Shown: in pieces, positions 26,507-35,217 of the stretch
Layout of the letters: every line of letters starts with the position of its first letter
How positions within the stretch are numbered: position 1 is the stretch's first letter
Assembly: GCF_000466685.1 (NCBI RefSeq)
Contig: NZ_ANNG01000006.1
Location: forward strand, 87,598-151,597
DNA: 64,000 nt
From: Campylobacter concisus UNSWCS
Lineage (GTDB): Bacteria > Campylobacterota > Campylobacteria > Campylobacterales > Campylobacteraceae
Direction of reading: 5' to 3'
Program-made: the position numbers and the translations under genes
Notes under the pieces: model-generated
Seen by the model: the letters and a program-made list of their open reading frames with translations, nothing else
Databases searched by the model: none
What the model was told of the DNA's origin: nothing

Positions 26507-27605
26507 AAATTTCATAAACTACGCTGTGGTCCTGCTTTTTAAAGACAAAAAGGATCATCTATTTAGCTTTTGCCTCTTTGCGCTCATTATCTTTGTGCTA
26601 AGCTCGGTGCTTTTCATCTCTAGCTCGATCCAGCATGATCTCATAAGTTTAGTAAAAGATAGATCAAGCATCGTTGTTAGCGCCTTTCGTGCTGGCAAAA
26701 ACGACCTCATGCACCCTGGCTACATCTATGATATCTCAAAGATCGATGGTGTGGCTGATGTTAGAGGCGTGGCGGATGGGGAGTATTATTTCGTGCAAAA
26801 GCGCGTCTGGTTTCATCTATATGAGGATGATAGCTTGAAAGAAGATGAGATGATCGTAGGCGAGGGCGTAAAAGCCGCTATGAACGAGCTTTACTACGAT
26901 GAGAGCTTTAACTTCTTGACAGAACAGCGCATGATATCAGTAAAGATAGTAAAAACCATGCCAAAACAAAGCGCTCTTATCACAAATAACGCCATATTTT
27001 TGCATCCAAAAACCTTGCGAGCTATCTTAAATTTAAAAGATGAAGAGTACACAAAGCTCTATGTCGATGTGCCAAACACTGACGAGATCAGCCAAGTGGC
27101 TTTAAAGATAGAGAATTTATATCCAAATTCGTTTGCCATTAGCATAGAAGACGAGGTGGCAAACATTAGGCATCTTTACTACTATAAGGGCGGAATTTTT
27201 ATGAGCATTTATGTTAGCGTTATGCTCATTTTTTTCGTACTGCTTAAAAACCAAATTTCGCTTGCTTATGGCAGCAAAAAGCGTGAGATAGCCATTTTGC
27301 GAAGTATAGGCTTTAGTATAAAAGAGATCATTTTTTTAAAATTTATACAAAATTTCATCGTTAGCGTTAGCGCCTTTTTGCTTGGTGTTATGTTAGCTTA
27401 TATCTTTGTATTTGTCTTTAACGCTCCATTTTTAAAGGGGATATTTTTAGGCGATGAGCTTTTAAATTTTACAAATTTCACGCCTATTTTGGAGTTTGAT
27501 AAGCTCTTTTTGATCTTTGTCTTTGGCGTCATACCATTTTTGGCATTTGTCCTTATCCCGTCGTGGCGTGTGGCGTGTGGCGACATAAATGAGGGGCTAA
27601 AATGA
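26496..27605 (+). CDS. MacB/FtsX-type ABC transporter permease
   Basis: About 369 residues with one N-terminal helix (about 20-42), a periplasmic domain of roughly 200 residues, and three C-terminal helices, the FtsX/MacB layout. The cytoplasmic coupling region SLAYGSKKREIAILRSIGFSIKEIIFLKF is characteristic. ATG 26496 follows AGG by eight bases; TTG 26490 is an alternative. It overlaps the ATPase gene by four bases. Such permeases act mechanically on periplasmic or outer-membrane cargo rather than as channels, so it may help metal or protein maturation for MccA. Confidence 0.85.
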   Translation: MISRNFINYAVVLLFKDKKDHLFSFCLFALIIFVLSSVLFISSSIQHDLISLVKDRSSIVVSAFRAGKNDLMHPGYIYDISKIDGVADVRGVADGEYYFVQKRVWFHLYEDDSLKEDEMIVGEGVKAAMNELYYDESFNFLTEQRMISVKIVKTMPKQSALITNNAIFLHPKTLRAILNLKDEEYTKLYVDVPNTDEISQVALKIENLYPNSFAISIEDEVANIRHLYYYKGGIFMSIYVSVMLIFFVLLKNQISLAYGSKKREIAILRSIGFSIKEIIFLKFIQNFIVSVSAFLLGVMLAYIFVFVFNAPFLKGIFLGDELLNFTNFTPILEFDKLFLIFVFGVIPFLAFVLIPSWRVACGDINEGLK

Positions 27606-28270
27606 TAAATATAAGAGGCGTTAGCCTAGTCTATAACCAAGGCAAACAAAACGAGTTTTGCGCTCTAAAAAATATAAATTTAGACATTAATAACGGCGAG
27701 TTAGTGATACTAAAAGGCGTTAGCGGAAGTGGTAAAAGCACCCTACTCTCGCTCATAGCCCTACTTCAAAAGCCAACTAGCGGAGAAATTTTGATAGATG
27801 GCACTAACATCGCAAAGCTGCCTGACGCATTTTGCTCTGAGTTTAGACACAAAAGGCTTGGGCTTGTCTTTCAAAATTTTAACCTCATCGAGGGTTTAAG
27901 CGTCTATGAAAATTTGTTAGCTCCGTTTGCTCTAACAAATTTCAAGGCAAATGTGCGTGAAGAGATGATAAAAAAGGCTCTAAGTCTTGCAAATATCTCT
28001 CACAAAAGAGATGAAAATGTATCAAATTTAAGCGGTGGCGAGCGTCAAAGATGTGCGGTGGCTAGGGCTTTATCAATGGATGCGGATATCATTTTGGCTG
28101 ATGAGCCAACGGCAAATTTAGATAGAGATAACGCACGTGCATTTTTGGGTTTGCTAGAGTCATTTAAGGCGCTTAAAAAAAGTGTCATAGTCGCCACTCA
28201 CGATAGCATTTTTGACGAGCTGGGCACAACTGATAAGGTTGTAAGCTTGCAAAATGGAGAGATAGTATGA
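27602..28270 (+). CDS. ABC transporter ATP-binding protein (LolD/MacB-type)
   Basis: 222-residue ATPase with Walker A GVSGSGKSTLLSLIALL, Q-loop VFQNFNLIEGLSVYEN, signature LSGGERQRCAVARAL, Walker B DIILADEPTANLDRDNA and H-loop VATHD. Overlaps of four bases with the permease upstream and four with the membrane protein downstream show that the three are one transcriptional and probably functional unit. It belongs to the subfamily that pairs with FtsX-like permeases. Confidence 0.93.
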   Translation: MINIRGVSLVYNQGKQNEFCALKNINLDINNGELVILKGVSGSGKSTLLSLIALLQKPTSGEILIDGTNIAKLPDAFCSEFRHKRLGLVFQNFNLIEGLSVYENLLAPFALTNFKANVREEMIKKALSLANISHKRDENVSNLSGGERQRCAVARALSMDADIILADEPTANLDRDNARAFLGLLESFKALKKSVIVATHDSIFDELGTTDKVVSLQNGEIV

Positions 28271-29220
28271 GTGTATTTTTATCAAACGCCGTTATCGCCT
28301 TTTTGTTAGCGGAGTTTGTGCTGTTAGTTTTGATGAGTATTTCGCTATTTTATGTCGTTAGGATCGTGAGATCGTGGGACTATAACGCGCTAACATCGCT
28401 TCAATACTCACTTGAGAAGCAAAACTACCTTGTAAATACGATCTTGCTCTTTAGCGTCTGCACAAAGATCGTTTTGTTTATATTTTTCGCACTTTGTCTA
28501 AACGAGCTCTCTGACATCGTGCCAGGGGCTATGTGCTCGGCTGGCGTGATCGGCTCAAATAAATTTGGCGGCATCTTGATGCTCACTAAAATTTTGCTCA
28601 TCTTTGGGCTTGGTATCTGGCTAGTTGTAAACAAGCTTGACTTGCAGGCTCTAAATTTCCCATATCTAAAGAAAAAATATGCCATTTTCATTTGCCTTTT
28701 TGTGATGATACTAATAGAGCTTGGCATAGAAATTTCGTTTTTTTATAACATCCCGCTAAAAGTGCCAGTCTTTTGCTGCTCTGTCACTTTTCAAGCTCCA
28801 AAGCTGCCGTTTGGTTATACAAATTTTGGCTTAGTAAGCGTATTTTTCGTGCTATTTTTTGTCATTTTGGCGCTAAATTTCTTAAAGCAAAGCATGGCAA
28901 GCTTTGTAGCAAATTTGCTATTTTTAGTGCTTAGCTACTACACTATCACCTACTTTTTTGGTCTTTACGTTTATGAGCAGCCAAATCACAAGTGCCCATA
29001 CTGCATGCTAAGAAGCGACTATTTTTACGTTGGCTACCTTATCTGGGGCAGTTTGTTTTTGGGTGTTTTTTACGGCCTTATGCCATATCTTGTGGAGATC
29101 ATCACAAAGACAAACTACTCGCACAAGCTTAAATTTTCATCGATCTGGCTAAGTGTTTGCGTGCTGATCTGCTCGCTTTACGTGCTCAAATACTATTTGT
29201 TAAGAGGATTTTTATTTTGA
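28267..29220 (+). CDS. Polytopic membrane protein with CPYC motif, mcc operon
   Basis: 317-residue protein with about seven or eight hydrophobic helices, family not recognised. Cysteines are concentrated at predicted membrane-surface positions: GAMCSAG, a CC pair (VPVFCCSVTFQ) and NHKCPYCMLRSDYFYVGYLIW, a CXXC with Met close by. These could bind copper or exchange disulfides. The gene overlaps the ATPase gene by four bases and the following gene by four, so it likely works with the ABC transporter in metal handling. The role is inferred only. Confidence 0.75.
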   Translation: MSVFLSNAVIAFLLAEFVLLVLMSISLFYVVRIVRSWDYNALTSLQYSLEKQNYLVNTILLFSVCTKIVLFIFFALCLNELSDIVPGAMCSAGVIGSNKFGGILMLTKILLIFGLGIWLVVNKLDLQALNFPYLKKKYAIFICLFVMILIELGIEISFFYNIPLKVPVFCCSVTFQAPKLPFGYTNFGLVSVFFVLFFVILALNFLKQSMASFVANLLFLVLSYYTITYFFGLYVYEQPNHKCPYCMLRSDYFYVGYLIWGSLFLGVFYGLMPYLVEIITKTNYSHKLKFSSIWLSVCVLICSLYVLKYYLLRGFLF

Positions 29221-29726
29221 TAAAGCAAATTTTTTCTCTTTGTTTGTTGGCTCTAGTCTTAGCCGTGCTAGCCTATAATGCCGACATAAGTGACGATAAA
29301 ATTTTAGTCCTAAATAACGGCAAATTTGAGCCCATAGAGCAGCTAACGCCAAATAAATTTATATGTTATGAGAGCAGGACACTCATCGCTGATAACAACG
29401 ACACAGCTCAGGCCATCATGCCAAATGGCGACATCTACTTTTTTAACGACATCACAAATTCCTTCATCTGGTATATGGCACAAAAGAGCAAAGATAAGAT
29501 CAAGTTATATGTCTATTCAAGAGATACAAACCGCTACATCCTAGCGCAAGATGCCTGGTACTCGAGGGTCGATATCACGCCTATGGGATATGGCATAGGG
29601 GCGTATGAGTTTCACACTTACGGCATAAATGACAACTACTTTAAAGAGGTCTTGCTCTACGCAGCACGCGGCGAAACGCTGCTAAATCCATACATAAACA
29701 TCCTACTTTCAGAAAATAAGATATAA
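29217..29726 (+). CDS. Membrane-anchored periplasmic protein, distant NosL-like
   Basis: 169 residues from a TTG start at 29217, eight bases after AGAGGA and overlapping the previous TGA. One N-terminal helix (QIFSLCLLALVLAVLAYN) is followed by a periplasmic domain. It has the NosL-like order of a Cys-containing strand (NKFICYESRTLIA), then MPNGDIYFFNDITNSFIWYM and DAWYSRV...GYGIGAYEF. The CXXC-G-M copper motif itself is reduced to a single Cys. It may be a divergent second NosL-like protein; confidence in that relation is modest. It is the last gene of the mcc operon. Confidence 0.65.
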   Translation: MIKQIFSLCLLALVLAVLAYNADISDDKILVLNNGKFEPIEQLTPNKFICYESRTLIADNNDTAQAIMPNGDIYFFNDITNSFIWYMAQKSKDKIKLYVYSRDTNRYILAQDAWYSRVDITPMGYGIGAYEFHTYGINDNYFKEVLLYAARGETLLNPYINILLSENKI

Positions 29727-29816
29727 ATTTAGAGAAGCTCTAAAATTTGTTAGAGCTTGCTTGGTTTTGGGTATTAATGGAGGGAATGATTTAAATTTAT
29801 TGCCTAAAATCTGTTG

Positions 29817-30354
29817 CTAGTTTATTCTTATTATGTCTATGTTGCTATTGTTCATTTTTTTAAAATAATCACATCCTCTCTGATATCCTAAATCACAAGC
29901 CTTTTTAAATAGTTTAATTGCTTTGATATAGTCATGTTTTATACCCTGGCCTTTTAAATATAAAACCCCTAAATTAGAACAACTTGGGCTAATTTCGTCA
30001 TCACATGCTTTTTGCCATAGTTTGGCTGCTTTTAGGTGGTCTTGTTTTACTGATTGCCCCTTTGAGTATAAATTTCCTAAATTATTACAGCTTTGAGAAT
30101 ATCCATCATCACAAGCTTTTTCAAACAACTTGGCTGCCTTGTGAAAATCTTGTTGCACACCTTGTCCGTTTTCGTATAAAACTCCTAAATTTGAGCAGCT
30201 CTCACTTACATCGGCTTCACAAGCTTTTTGCCATTGCTTGGCGGCTTTATCAAACTTACCCTTATTTATCGTAAGCCTCAAGCCCAAGTTCAAAAAGATC
30301 TTTAGAGAAGCTAGTAGTAAGTAAGATCACAGATAAAAGAACAATCTTTTTCAT
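29817..30354 (-). pseudogene. Frameshifted secreted Sel1-repeat gene
   Basis: From ATG 30354 the frame encodes a good signal peptide (MKKIVLLSVILLTTSFS) and KDLFELGLEAYDK, then meets TAA at 30264-30262. Immediately beyond, a different frame continues the expected Sel1 sequence (GKFDKAAKQWQKAC) through about four Cys-paired repeats to the stop at 29817. One extra base (or four) near 30260-30268 explains the break. It is a relative of the mcc-operon Sel1 gene. It is either a recent pseudogene or a sequencing error; the intact repeats argue that the lesion is recent. Confidence 0.75.
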
Positions 30355-30411
30355 TTCTTCTTCATTTTTATAAATTTAATTTGCCTCTTCGTTAGAAAAA
30401 CAATCCTAATG

Positions 30412-31185
30412 TTAGTATCTAACGTTATTAACTTTTAAAAAGTCTCTTAGGTCTTCGTATTCGCTATTTTCGAAGTAGCGCCATTTGCCGGGTTTTAGCA
30501 TATCAAGGCTAATACGCCCAAAGCTAACACGTTTTAGATCCATCACTTCAAGGTCAAAGTAGCCAAAGAAGCGACGAAGCTCCCTATTTTGCCCCTCGTT
30601 GATGATGACTTTTAGCTTTGTATAGCCGCCACTTGAGCCAAAGACTTTGTAGGCTAGAAATGGCTTAAATTCCATTGATTTTATAGTTGTTTTTGCGTGC
30701 GCGCCTTTGGTGGCGTCCTTGGCAAAAAAGCCATTCGTCATTGCCTCTATTACCTCTTTTGTTACTTCGCCTTTTACCTTCAGGTAGTATTCGCGCTCTA
30801 GGTCGCTATTCATTAGCGCTGTGGCGATCGCTGGAGCGTCAGTTAGTAAAAGTAGCCCCTCGCTTGCATAGTCTAAGCGCCCCACGCTAACAAATTTGGC
30901 AAATTTCTTATCTAACGTGTCGTAGATCGTCTTTCGTCCGCGGTCATCTTTCTTGCTAACTAGCTCGCCCTTTTGTTTGTGATAAACGATAACGGTAAAT
31001 TCCTTCTTTAGCTTTATCAAACGGCCATTTATGCGCACTTTGTCATCTTCATCCACGCTTGTAGCAAGGTCACTAACCACACGTCCTGCTATACTAACCT
31101 TGCCAGCTTTTATCAGCTCATCTGCCTCACGGCGTGAGTAGTTTGTGTTATGCGAAATAAATTTATTTAGTCTTGTTTTTTCCAT
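30412..31185 (-). CDS. rluB: Pseudouridine synthase, RsuA/RluB family
   Basis: Makes pseudouridine in rRNA, probably 23S. The N-terminal S4 RNA-binding domain (MEKTRLNKFISHNTNYSRREADELIKAG) is followed by the catalytic block GRLDYASEGLLLLT with the nucleophile Asp. GQNRELRRFFGYFDLEVMDLKRVSFG is the family's C-terminal motif. Length is 257 residues, typical. It ends a minus-strand run with kdsD, RNase J and rsmA, one base from kdsD; this order resembles Cj1709c-Cj1711c as I recall it from C. jejuni. Confidence 0.88.
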   Translation of the reverse strand: MEKTRLNKFISHNTNYSRREADELIKAGKVSIAGRVVSDLATSVDEDDKVRINGRLIKLKKEFTVIVYHKQKGELVSKKDDRGRKTIYDTLDKKFAKFVSVGRLDYASEGLLLLTDAPAIATALMNSDLEREYYLKVKGEVTKEVIEAMTNGFFAKDATKGAHAKTTIKSMEFKPFLAYKVFGSSGGYTKLKVIINEGQNRELRRFFGYFDLEVMDLKRVSFGRISLDMLKPGKWRYFENSEYEDLRDFLKVNNVRY

Positions 31186-31186
31186 T

Positions 31187-32140
31187 TTATAGTCCTAAAT
31201 TTGCAAGGTCGTGGATGTGTAAAACGCCCACAGGCACGCCATTTTCTACGACGGCTAGAAGCTGAATTTTATACTTTTCTATGAGGGTTAACGCATCTAC
31301 AGCTAACATCTCTTTGTTATCTATCTCTTTTGGATGCAAGGTTGCAAATTTCATCGCTGGCTCGTCTAAATCAAAGTCCTCTCTCATAAGCGCACGCCTA
31401 AGGTCGCCGTCACTTAAAAGGGCGTCTAGCACGCCATCTTTATCTACTATTAAAACCGTGCCAAGTTTGCCATGCGTCATTGTATCAATGGCACTTTTTA
31501 GGGTTGCATTCCAGCGAACTATCGGTAAATTTTCGCTTCTCATCACATCTTTTACTTTTAAAAATAGCCTTTTGCCAAGGCTGCCACCTGGATGAAAATT
31601 TGCAAAGTCCTCTTTTTTAAAGCCGCGCTTTTGCATCAAGCAAACAGCTAACGCATCGCCAAGAGCTAACGTTAGCGTGGTTGATGCCGTTGGAGCGGCA
31701 TTTAGTGGGCACGCTTCTTTTTCTACATTTATATCTATAAAAGCGTCGCTAAATTTACCAAGCGAGCTTGTTTTGCTCCTTGCCATGGCGACTATTTTCA
31801 CGCCAAAGCGCTTTACATGAGGCAAAATTTTGACAAGCTCATCGCTCTCGCCACTAAAACTAATGGCTAACAAAACATCGTCTTTTTCTATCATACCTAG
31901 ATCTCCATGCATAGCCTCTGTTGGGTGTAAGAAAAAGCTTGGCGTGCCAGTGCTTGCAAGCGTAGCAGCGATCTTTGCGCCCACGTGACCGCTCTTGCCC
32001 ACGCCTGTTACTATGACTTTGCCTTTTGCGTTAAATATCAAATTTACAGCATCTTCTATCTCTACGCTTTTAGCGTGTCTTAAAAGCTCATTTGCTTCTA
32101 TCTCTAAGACTTCAGCGGCGATTTGGTTGGCTTTTTGCAT
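31187..32140 (-). CDS. kdsD: Arabinose-5-phosphate isomerase, KdsD/KpsF family
   Basis: Interconverts ribulose-5-phosphate and arabinose-5-phosphate, the first step of Kdo synthesis for LOS or capsule. The SIS domain contains VIVTGVGKSGHVGAKIAATLASTGTPSFFLHPTEAMHGDLGMI and the serine-rich ISFSGESDEL. Two CBS domains follow (VKDVMRSENLPIV..., GTVLIVDKDGVLDALLSDGDLRRAL). It has 317 residues, standard length. It sits ten bases from RNase J and one base from rluB, in the same transcript. Confidence 0.92.
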   Translation of the reverse strand: MQKANQIAAEVLEIEANELLRHAKSVEIEDAVNLIFNAKGKVIVTGVGKSGHVGAKIAATLASTGTPSFFLHPTEAMHGDLGMIEKDDVLLAISFSGESDELVKILPHVKRFGVKIVAMARSKTSSLGKFSDAFIDINVEKEACPLNAAPTASTTLTLALGDALAVCLMQKRGFKKEDFANFHPGGSLGKRLFLKVKDVMRSENLPIVRWNATLKSAIDTMTHGKLGTVLIVDKDGVLDALLSDGDLRRALMREDFDLDEPAMKFATLHPKEIDNKEMLAVDALTLIEKYKIQLLAVVENGVPVGVLHIHDLANLGL

Positions 32141-32149
32141 AAATTTTCC

Positions 32150-34303
32150 TTACATTAGATAGATGATCGGCACGATAGTTGGGTACTTTTTGACCTTTCT
32201 AAAGATGTGCTTTCTGATCACTTGGCGCACTTGTGACTCGAGTAGTCTGCTATCTTTCAAAAGCTCCTCTTTGACGTTGCTTAAATACTGCTCTAGCACG
32301 CCCTCCATCTCTTTTCTAAACTCAGCATCTTGCTTGTCACCCACAAGGCCGTAGCTGATGACGCGAGGCTTGTTGATGAGCTTTGCGCCGTGACGTGAAA
32401 TTTGAGCGATTATCATGACGACACCTGCTTCAGCTAGATTTTGTCTGTCGATGACGACGTCGTCTGCGATTTGTTTATTTATTTGATTATCTATGAAGAC
32501 TTTGCCAGTTTTTACAGTTTTTACACGTTTTAGGTATTTTTGACAAACCTCCATCTGATCGCCGTCGCTCATTAGATAGATATTTCTCTCATCCACACCA
32601 CAGCTAATGGCCGTCTCTTTGTGCTTTGCTATGTGGTTGTATTCGCCATGCACCGGCAAGAAAAATTTTGGTTTTATGAGGCGAAGCATCAGCTTTTGCT
32701 CTTCTTGCGCTGCGTGACCGCTGACGTGGATCTCGCTAAAGTCTTGGTAAGCGACGCTCGCGCCTGATTTTAGTAAGAAGTTTAGCACCGTTGAGACGCT
32801 GTTTTCGTTGCCTGGGATCGCTTTTGAGCTGATTATGATCTGATCGGTCGGCTTTATCTTTATATATTTGTGCTCGTCTGTCGCCATGCGGTAAAGCGCA
32901 CTCATAGTCTCGCCCTGAGAGCCAGTAGTGACGATAAGCACCTCATCATCTTTAAATTTACCAACCTCGTTTGCATCGATAAAAATTTTCTTATCAAGCT
33001 TGATATAGCCAAGCTCCATCGCAGTGTATAAATTTCTCTCCATTGATCTGCCGATGACACAGACTTTGCGGTTGTATTTTAGTCCCCACTCGATCGCTTG
33101 ATAGACGCGGTGGATGTTTGAGCTAAATGTGCTCATTATGACGCGGCCTTTTGCCTTTGAAAATATCGCGTCAAAGGTCTTGCCAACGCTGCTTTCGCTC
33201 TTTGTAAAGCCCTCTTTGTAGCTGTTCGTGCTATCGCTTAATAGACAAAGCACGCCACGCTCGCCATAATATGCTAGTCTGCCAAGGTCTGTTGGGTAGC
33301 CATCTATCGGCGTGTGATCGATCTTGAAGTCGCCTGTGTGGATGATCGTGCCAGCCTTTGTCGTGATCGCAAGTGCCGAAGCGTCGATGATAGAGTGGGT
33401 TATATGTATCCACTCGACCTCAAAGTCACCTATGAGATATGGTTTTCTTTTTTCGACCGATCTAAAGAGTGAGCGCTCTTGTTTTAGTCCGTGCTCTTCA
33501 AATTTATTATTTATCATGCCAAGCGGTAACGGTGTGGCGTAGATAGGAAATTTAAACTCTTTGTAAAAATAAGGCACCGCGCCGATGTGATCCTCATGCG
33601 CGTGAGTGATGATGACACCTTTTATCTTATCTTTTATCTTGCGAACATAGTCAAAGTCTGGGATGAGGATATCCACGCCGTGCATGCTCTCGCTTGGAAA
33701 GCTCATACCGATATCAACGATTATAGCGCTAGTTTCTGTCTCAAAGACCGTCATATTGCCGCCGATCTCGCCAAGACCGCCAAGTGGCGTTATGCGAATT
33801 TTATGCTCGCTTGAGTTTAGATATTTTAGTGGCTCAAGTCTTAGCTCGTGAGTGGCTTTGTTTGCCTCCATCGCGCTTGCGATATCTTGTTGCCACTGCT
33901 CGTTGCCATTTAGCTTTGCGGGTAAATTTTTCTTTGGTTTTTTAGCCTTTTTAGGTTTTTCTTTTTGCTCTTTTGTCTCGTTTTTAGCTTCAGCTTTTGG
34001 CTCTTGTTTAGGCTTTTCTTTTTGTTGTTTTTGCTCTTTTGGTTTATTGTTTTCGCCAGTTTTGTTTTGATTTTTGTTATTTCTTTGCTTTTTTGGGCGA
34101 GGATTTTGACTCTTTGGCTCGGCTTGCGTTTTGGCTTCAGCCTGCTCTGCTGCAAAGAAGTTATCTATCACGCTTTTGCTTGCCAGTGAGGTTTGCTCGG
34201 TAGTTTCGCCCTCTTGTTTTGGCTTGTTTTTTGGTCTAAATCTTCGTCTTTTGTTGTTTTTACTTTGGTTAGTTACAACTTTCTCTTCGTTTTTGTCGTT
34301 CAT
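32150..34303 (-). CDS. rnj: Ribonuclease J with Lys/Gln-rich N-terminal extension
   Basis: Metallo-beta-lactamase/beta-CASP 5'-exonuclease and endonuclease central to epsilonproteobacterial mRNA decay. Metal-binding motifs are THAHEDHIGAVPYF (about residue 230), HTGDFKID and DSTNS; later VSGHAAQEEQKLML and LPVHGEYNHI complete the active site. The first roughly 150 residues are a Lys/Glu/Gln/Asn-rich, probably disordered extension, as also seen in Helicobacter RNase J. The 717-residue length reflects that extension. AAAGGAAG precedes the ATG, and the gene overlaps rsmA by 35 bases. Confidence 0.94.
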   Translation of the reverse strand: MNDKNEEKVVTNQSKNNKRRRFRPKNKPKQEGETTEQTSLASKSVIDNFFAAEQAEAKTQAEPKSQNPRPKKQRNNKNQNKTGENNKPKEQKQQKEKPKQEPKAEAKNETKEQKEKPKKAKKPKKNLPAKLNGNEQWQQDIASAMEANKATHELRLEPLKYLNSSEHKIRITPLGGLGEIGGNMTVFETETSAIIVDIGMSFPSESMHGVDILIPDFDYVRKIKDKIKGVIITHAHEDHIGAVPYFYKEFKFPIYATPLPLGMINNKFEEHGLKQERSLFRSVEKRKPYLIGDFEVEWIHITHSIIDASALAITTKAGTIIHTGDFKIDHTPIDGYPTDLGRLAYYGERGVLCLLSDSTNSYKEGFTKSESSVGKTFDAIFSKAKGRVIMSTFSSNIHRVYQAIEWGLKYNRKVCVIGRSMERNLYTAMELGYIKLDKKIFIDANEVGKFKDDEVLIVTTGSQGETMSALYRMATDEHKYIKIKPTDQIIISSKAIPGNENSVSTVLNFLLKSGASVAYQDFSEIHVSGHAAQEEQKLMLRLIKPKFFLPVHGEYNHIAKHKETAISCGVDERNIYLMSDGDQMEVCQKYLKRVKTVKTGKVFIDNQINKQIADDVVIDRQNLAEAGVVMIIAQISRHGAKLINKPRVISYGLVGDKQDAEFRKEMEGVLEQYLSNVKEELLKDSRLLESQVRQVIRKHIFRKVKKYPTIVPIIYLM

Positions 34304-35111
34304 TATCTTCCTTTAATCTTTCAAATACTTTTAGATAAGAATCGACATCTAGTTCGTGTGGACGTAAATTTTGAGCTAAGCTTAGGTCTTCAAAAATTTC
34401 TTCTAACGCTTTTTTGTCAAAATTTGTGGATAAATTTTTCAAAAGCGTCTTTCTTGGCGAAGCAAACGCAGCTCTTAAAAATGCTTTAAAAGCCTCGTAT
34501 TGTTTTGCATCTTTGAAAATCCCGTCTTTGCCAAAAATCTTTTTTGTTTTTTGTAGTTTGATGACTGAGGATGTGACCTTTGGAGGTGGATTAAAAAGTT
34601 TTGCATCCACGTCAAACAAAAGCTCACACCTGCCTTGAAGTGAAGCGAGGATCGATAAAGCGCTAAATTCTTTATCCCTGCTATTTGCACTAAATTTAAG
34701 AGCAACCTCTTTTTGTATCATCACAATAAGCCCAAGGCATTTTTCGTCATCTATCGCATTTAGTATCATCTTCGTAGCAACGTAATAGGGCAAATTTGCG
34801 ACCAAAAAGTAGTTCTGGCTACTTAGTCCGCCCTCTTGCTGCCACTGCTCTAAAGCATCTTTACAAAAAAGTTTTAATTGTCCATTTTGGATCTCATTTG
34901 CAAATTTGACCTTTAAAATTTGAAACAGCTCACAATCTATCTCAAAAGAGGTCGTCTTGTAAATTTGCAAAAGTCTAAATGTCAAATCACCTAAGCCAGG
35001 CCCAATCTCAACGACGTTTTCTACGTCCTTGGGTATCGCTTGGATGATCTTATCTAGTGTCGCTTTGTCTTGTAAAAAATTCTGTCCAAAGTGCTTTTTT
35101 GCCTTTATCAT
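34269..35111 (-). CDS. rsmA: 16S rRNA dimethyladenosine transferase
   Basis: Methylates the two adjacent adenosines of the 16S 3'-end loop (KsgA). Sequence begins MIKAKKHFGQNFLQDKATLDKI, with motif I VVEIGPGLGDLTFRLL and the catalytic NLPYYVATKMI. I choose ATG 35111, because family members begin at this point; an in-frame TTG at 35129 would add six residues and neither start has a strong ribosome site. Length is 280 residues. It overlaps the start of RNase J. Confidence 0.93.
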   Translation of the reverse strand: MIKAKKHFGQNFLQDKATLDKIIQAIPKDVENVVEIGPGLGDLTFRLLQIYKTTSFEIDCELFQILKVKFANEIQNGQLKLFCKDALEQWQQEGGLSSQNYFLVANLPYYVATKMILNAIDDEKCLGLIVMIQKEVALKFSANSRDKEFSALSILASLQGRCELLFDVDAKLFNPPPKVTSSVIKLQKTKKIFGKDGIFKDAKQYEAFKAFLRAAFASPRKTLLKNLSTNFDKKALEEIFEDLSLAQNLRPHELDVDSYLKVFERLKEDNERQKRRESCN

Positions 35112-35181
35112 AGACGCGATATTAGCCAAAGATTACTTATACAATGATTACAAGTTTAGTTTAATCATATATAAAATGGAC

Positions 35182-35187
35182 TATAAT
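35182..35187 (+). promoter_or_regulatory. -10 element upstream of the helicase
   Basis: TATAAT preceded by a T/A-rich stretch (about 35150-35180), as in Campylobacter sigma-70 promoters, which lack a clear -35. It lies about 30 bases upstream of the TTG start at 35218, in the gap between the divergent rsmA and helicase genes. Confidence 0.5.
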
Positions 35188-35217
35188 CACTAAATAACAA
35201 CAAAATAAGGCGCAAAT

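Noticed and set aside
33852..34316. Phe/Leu-rich plus-strand frames opposite the RNase J extension
   Set aside because: Complement of Lys codons (AAA to TTT) produces Phe-rich shadows; no start signals or family resemblance.
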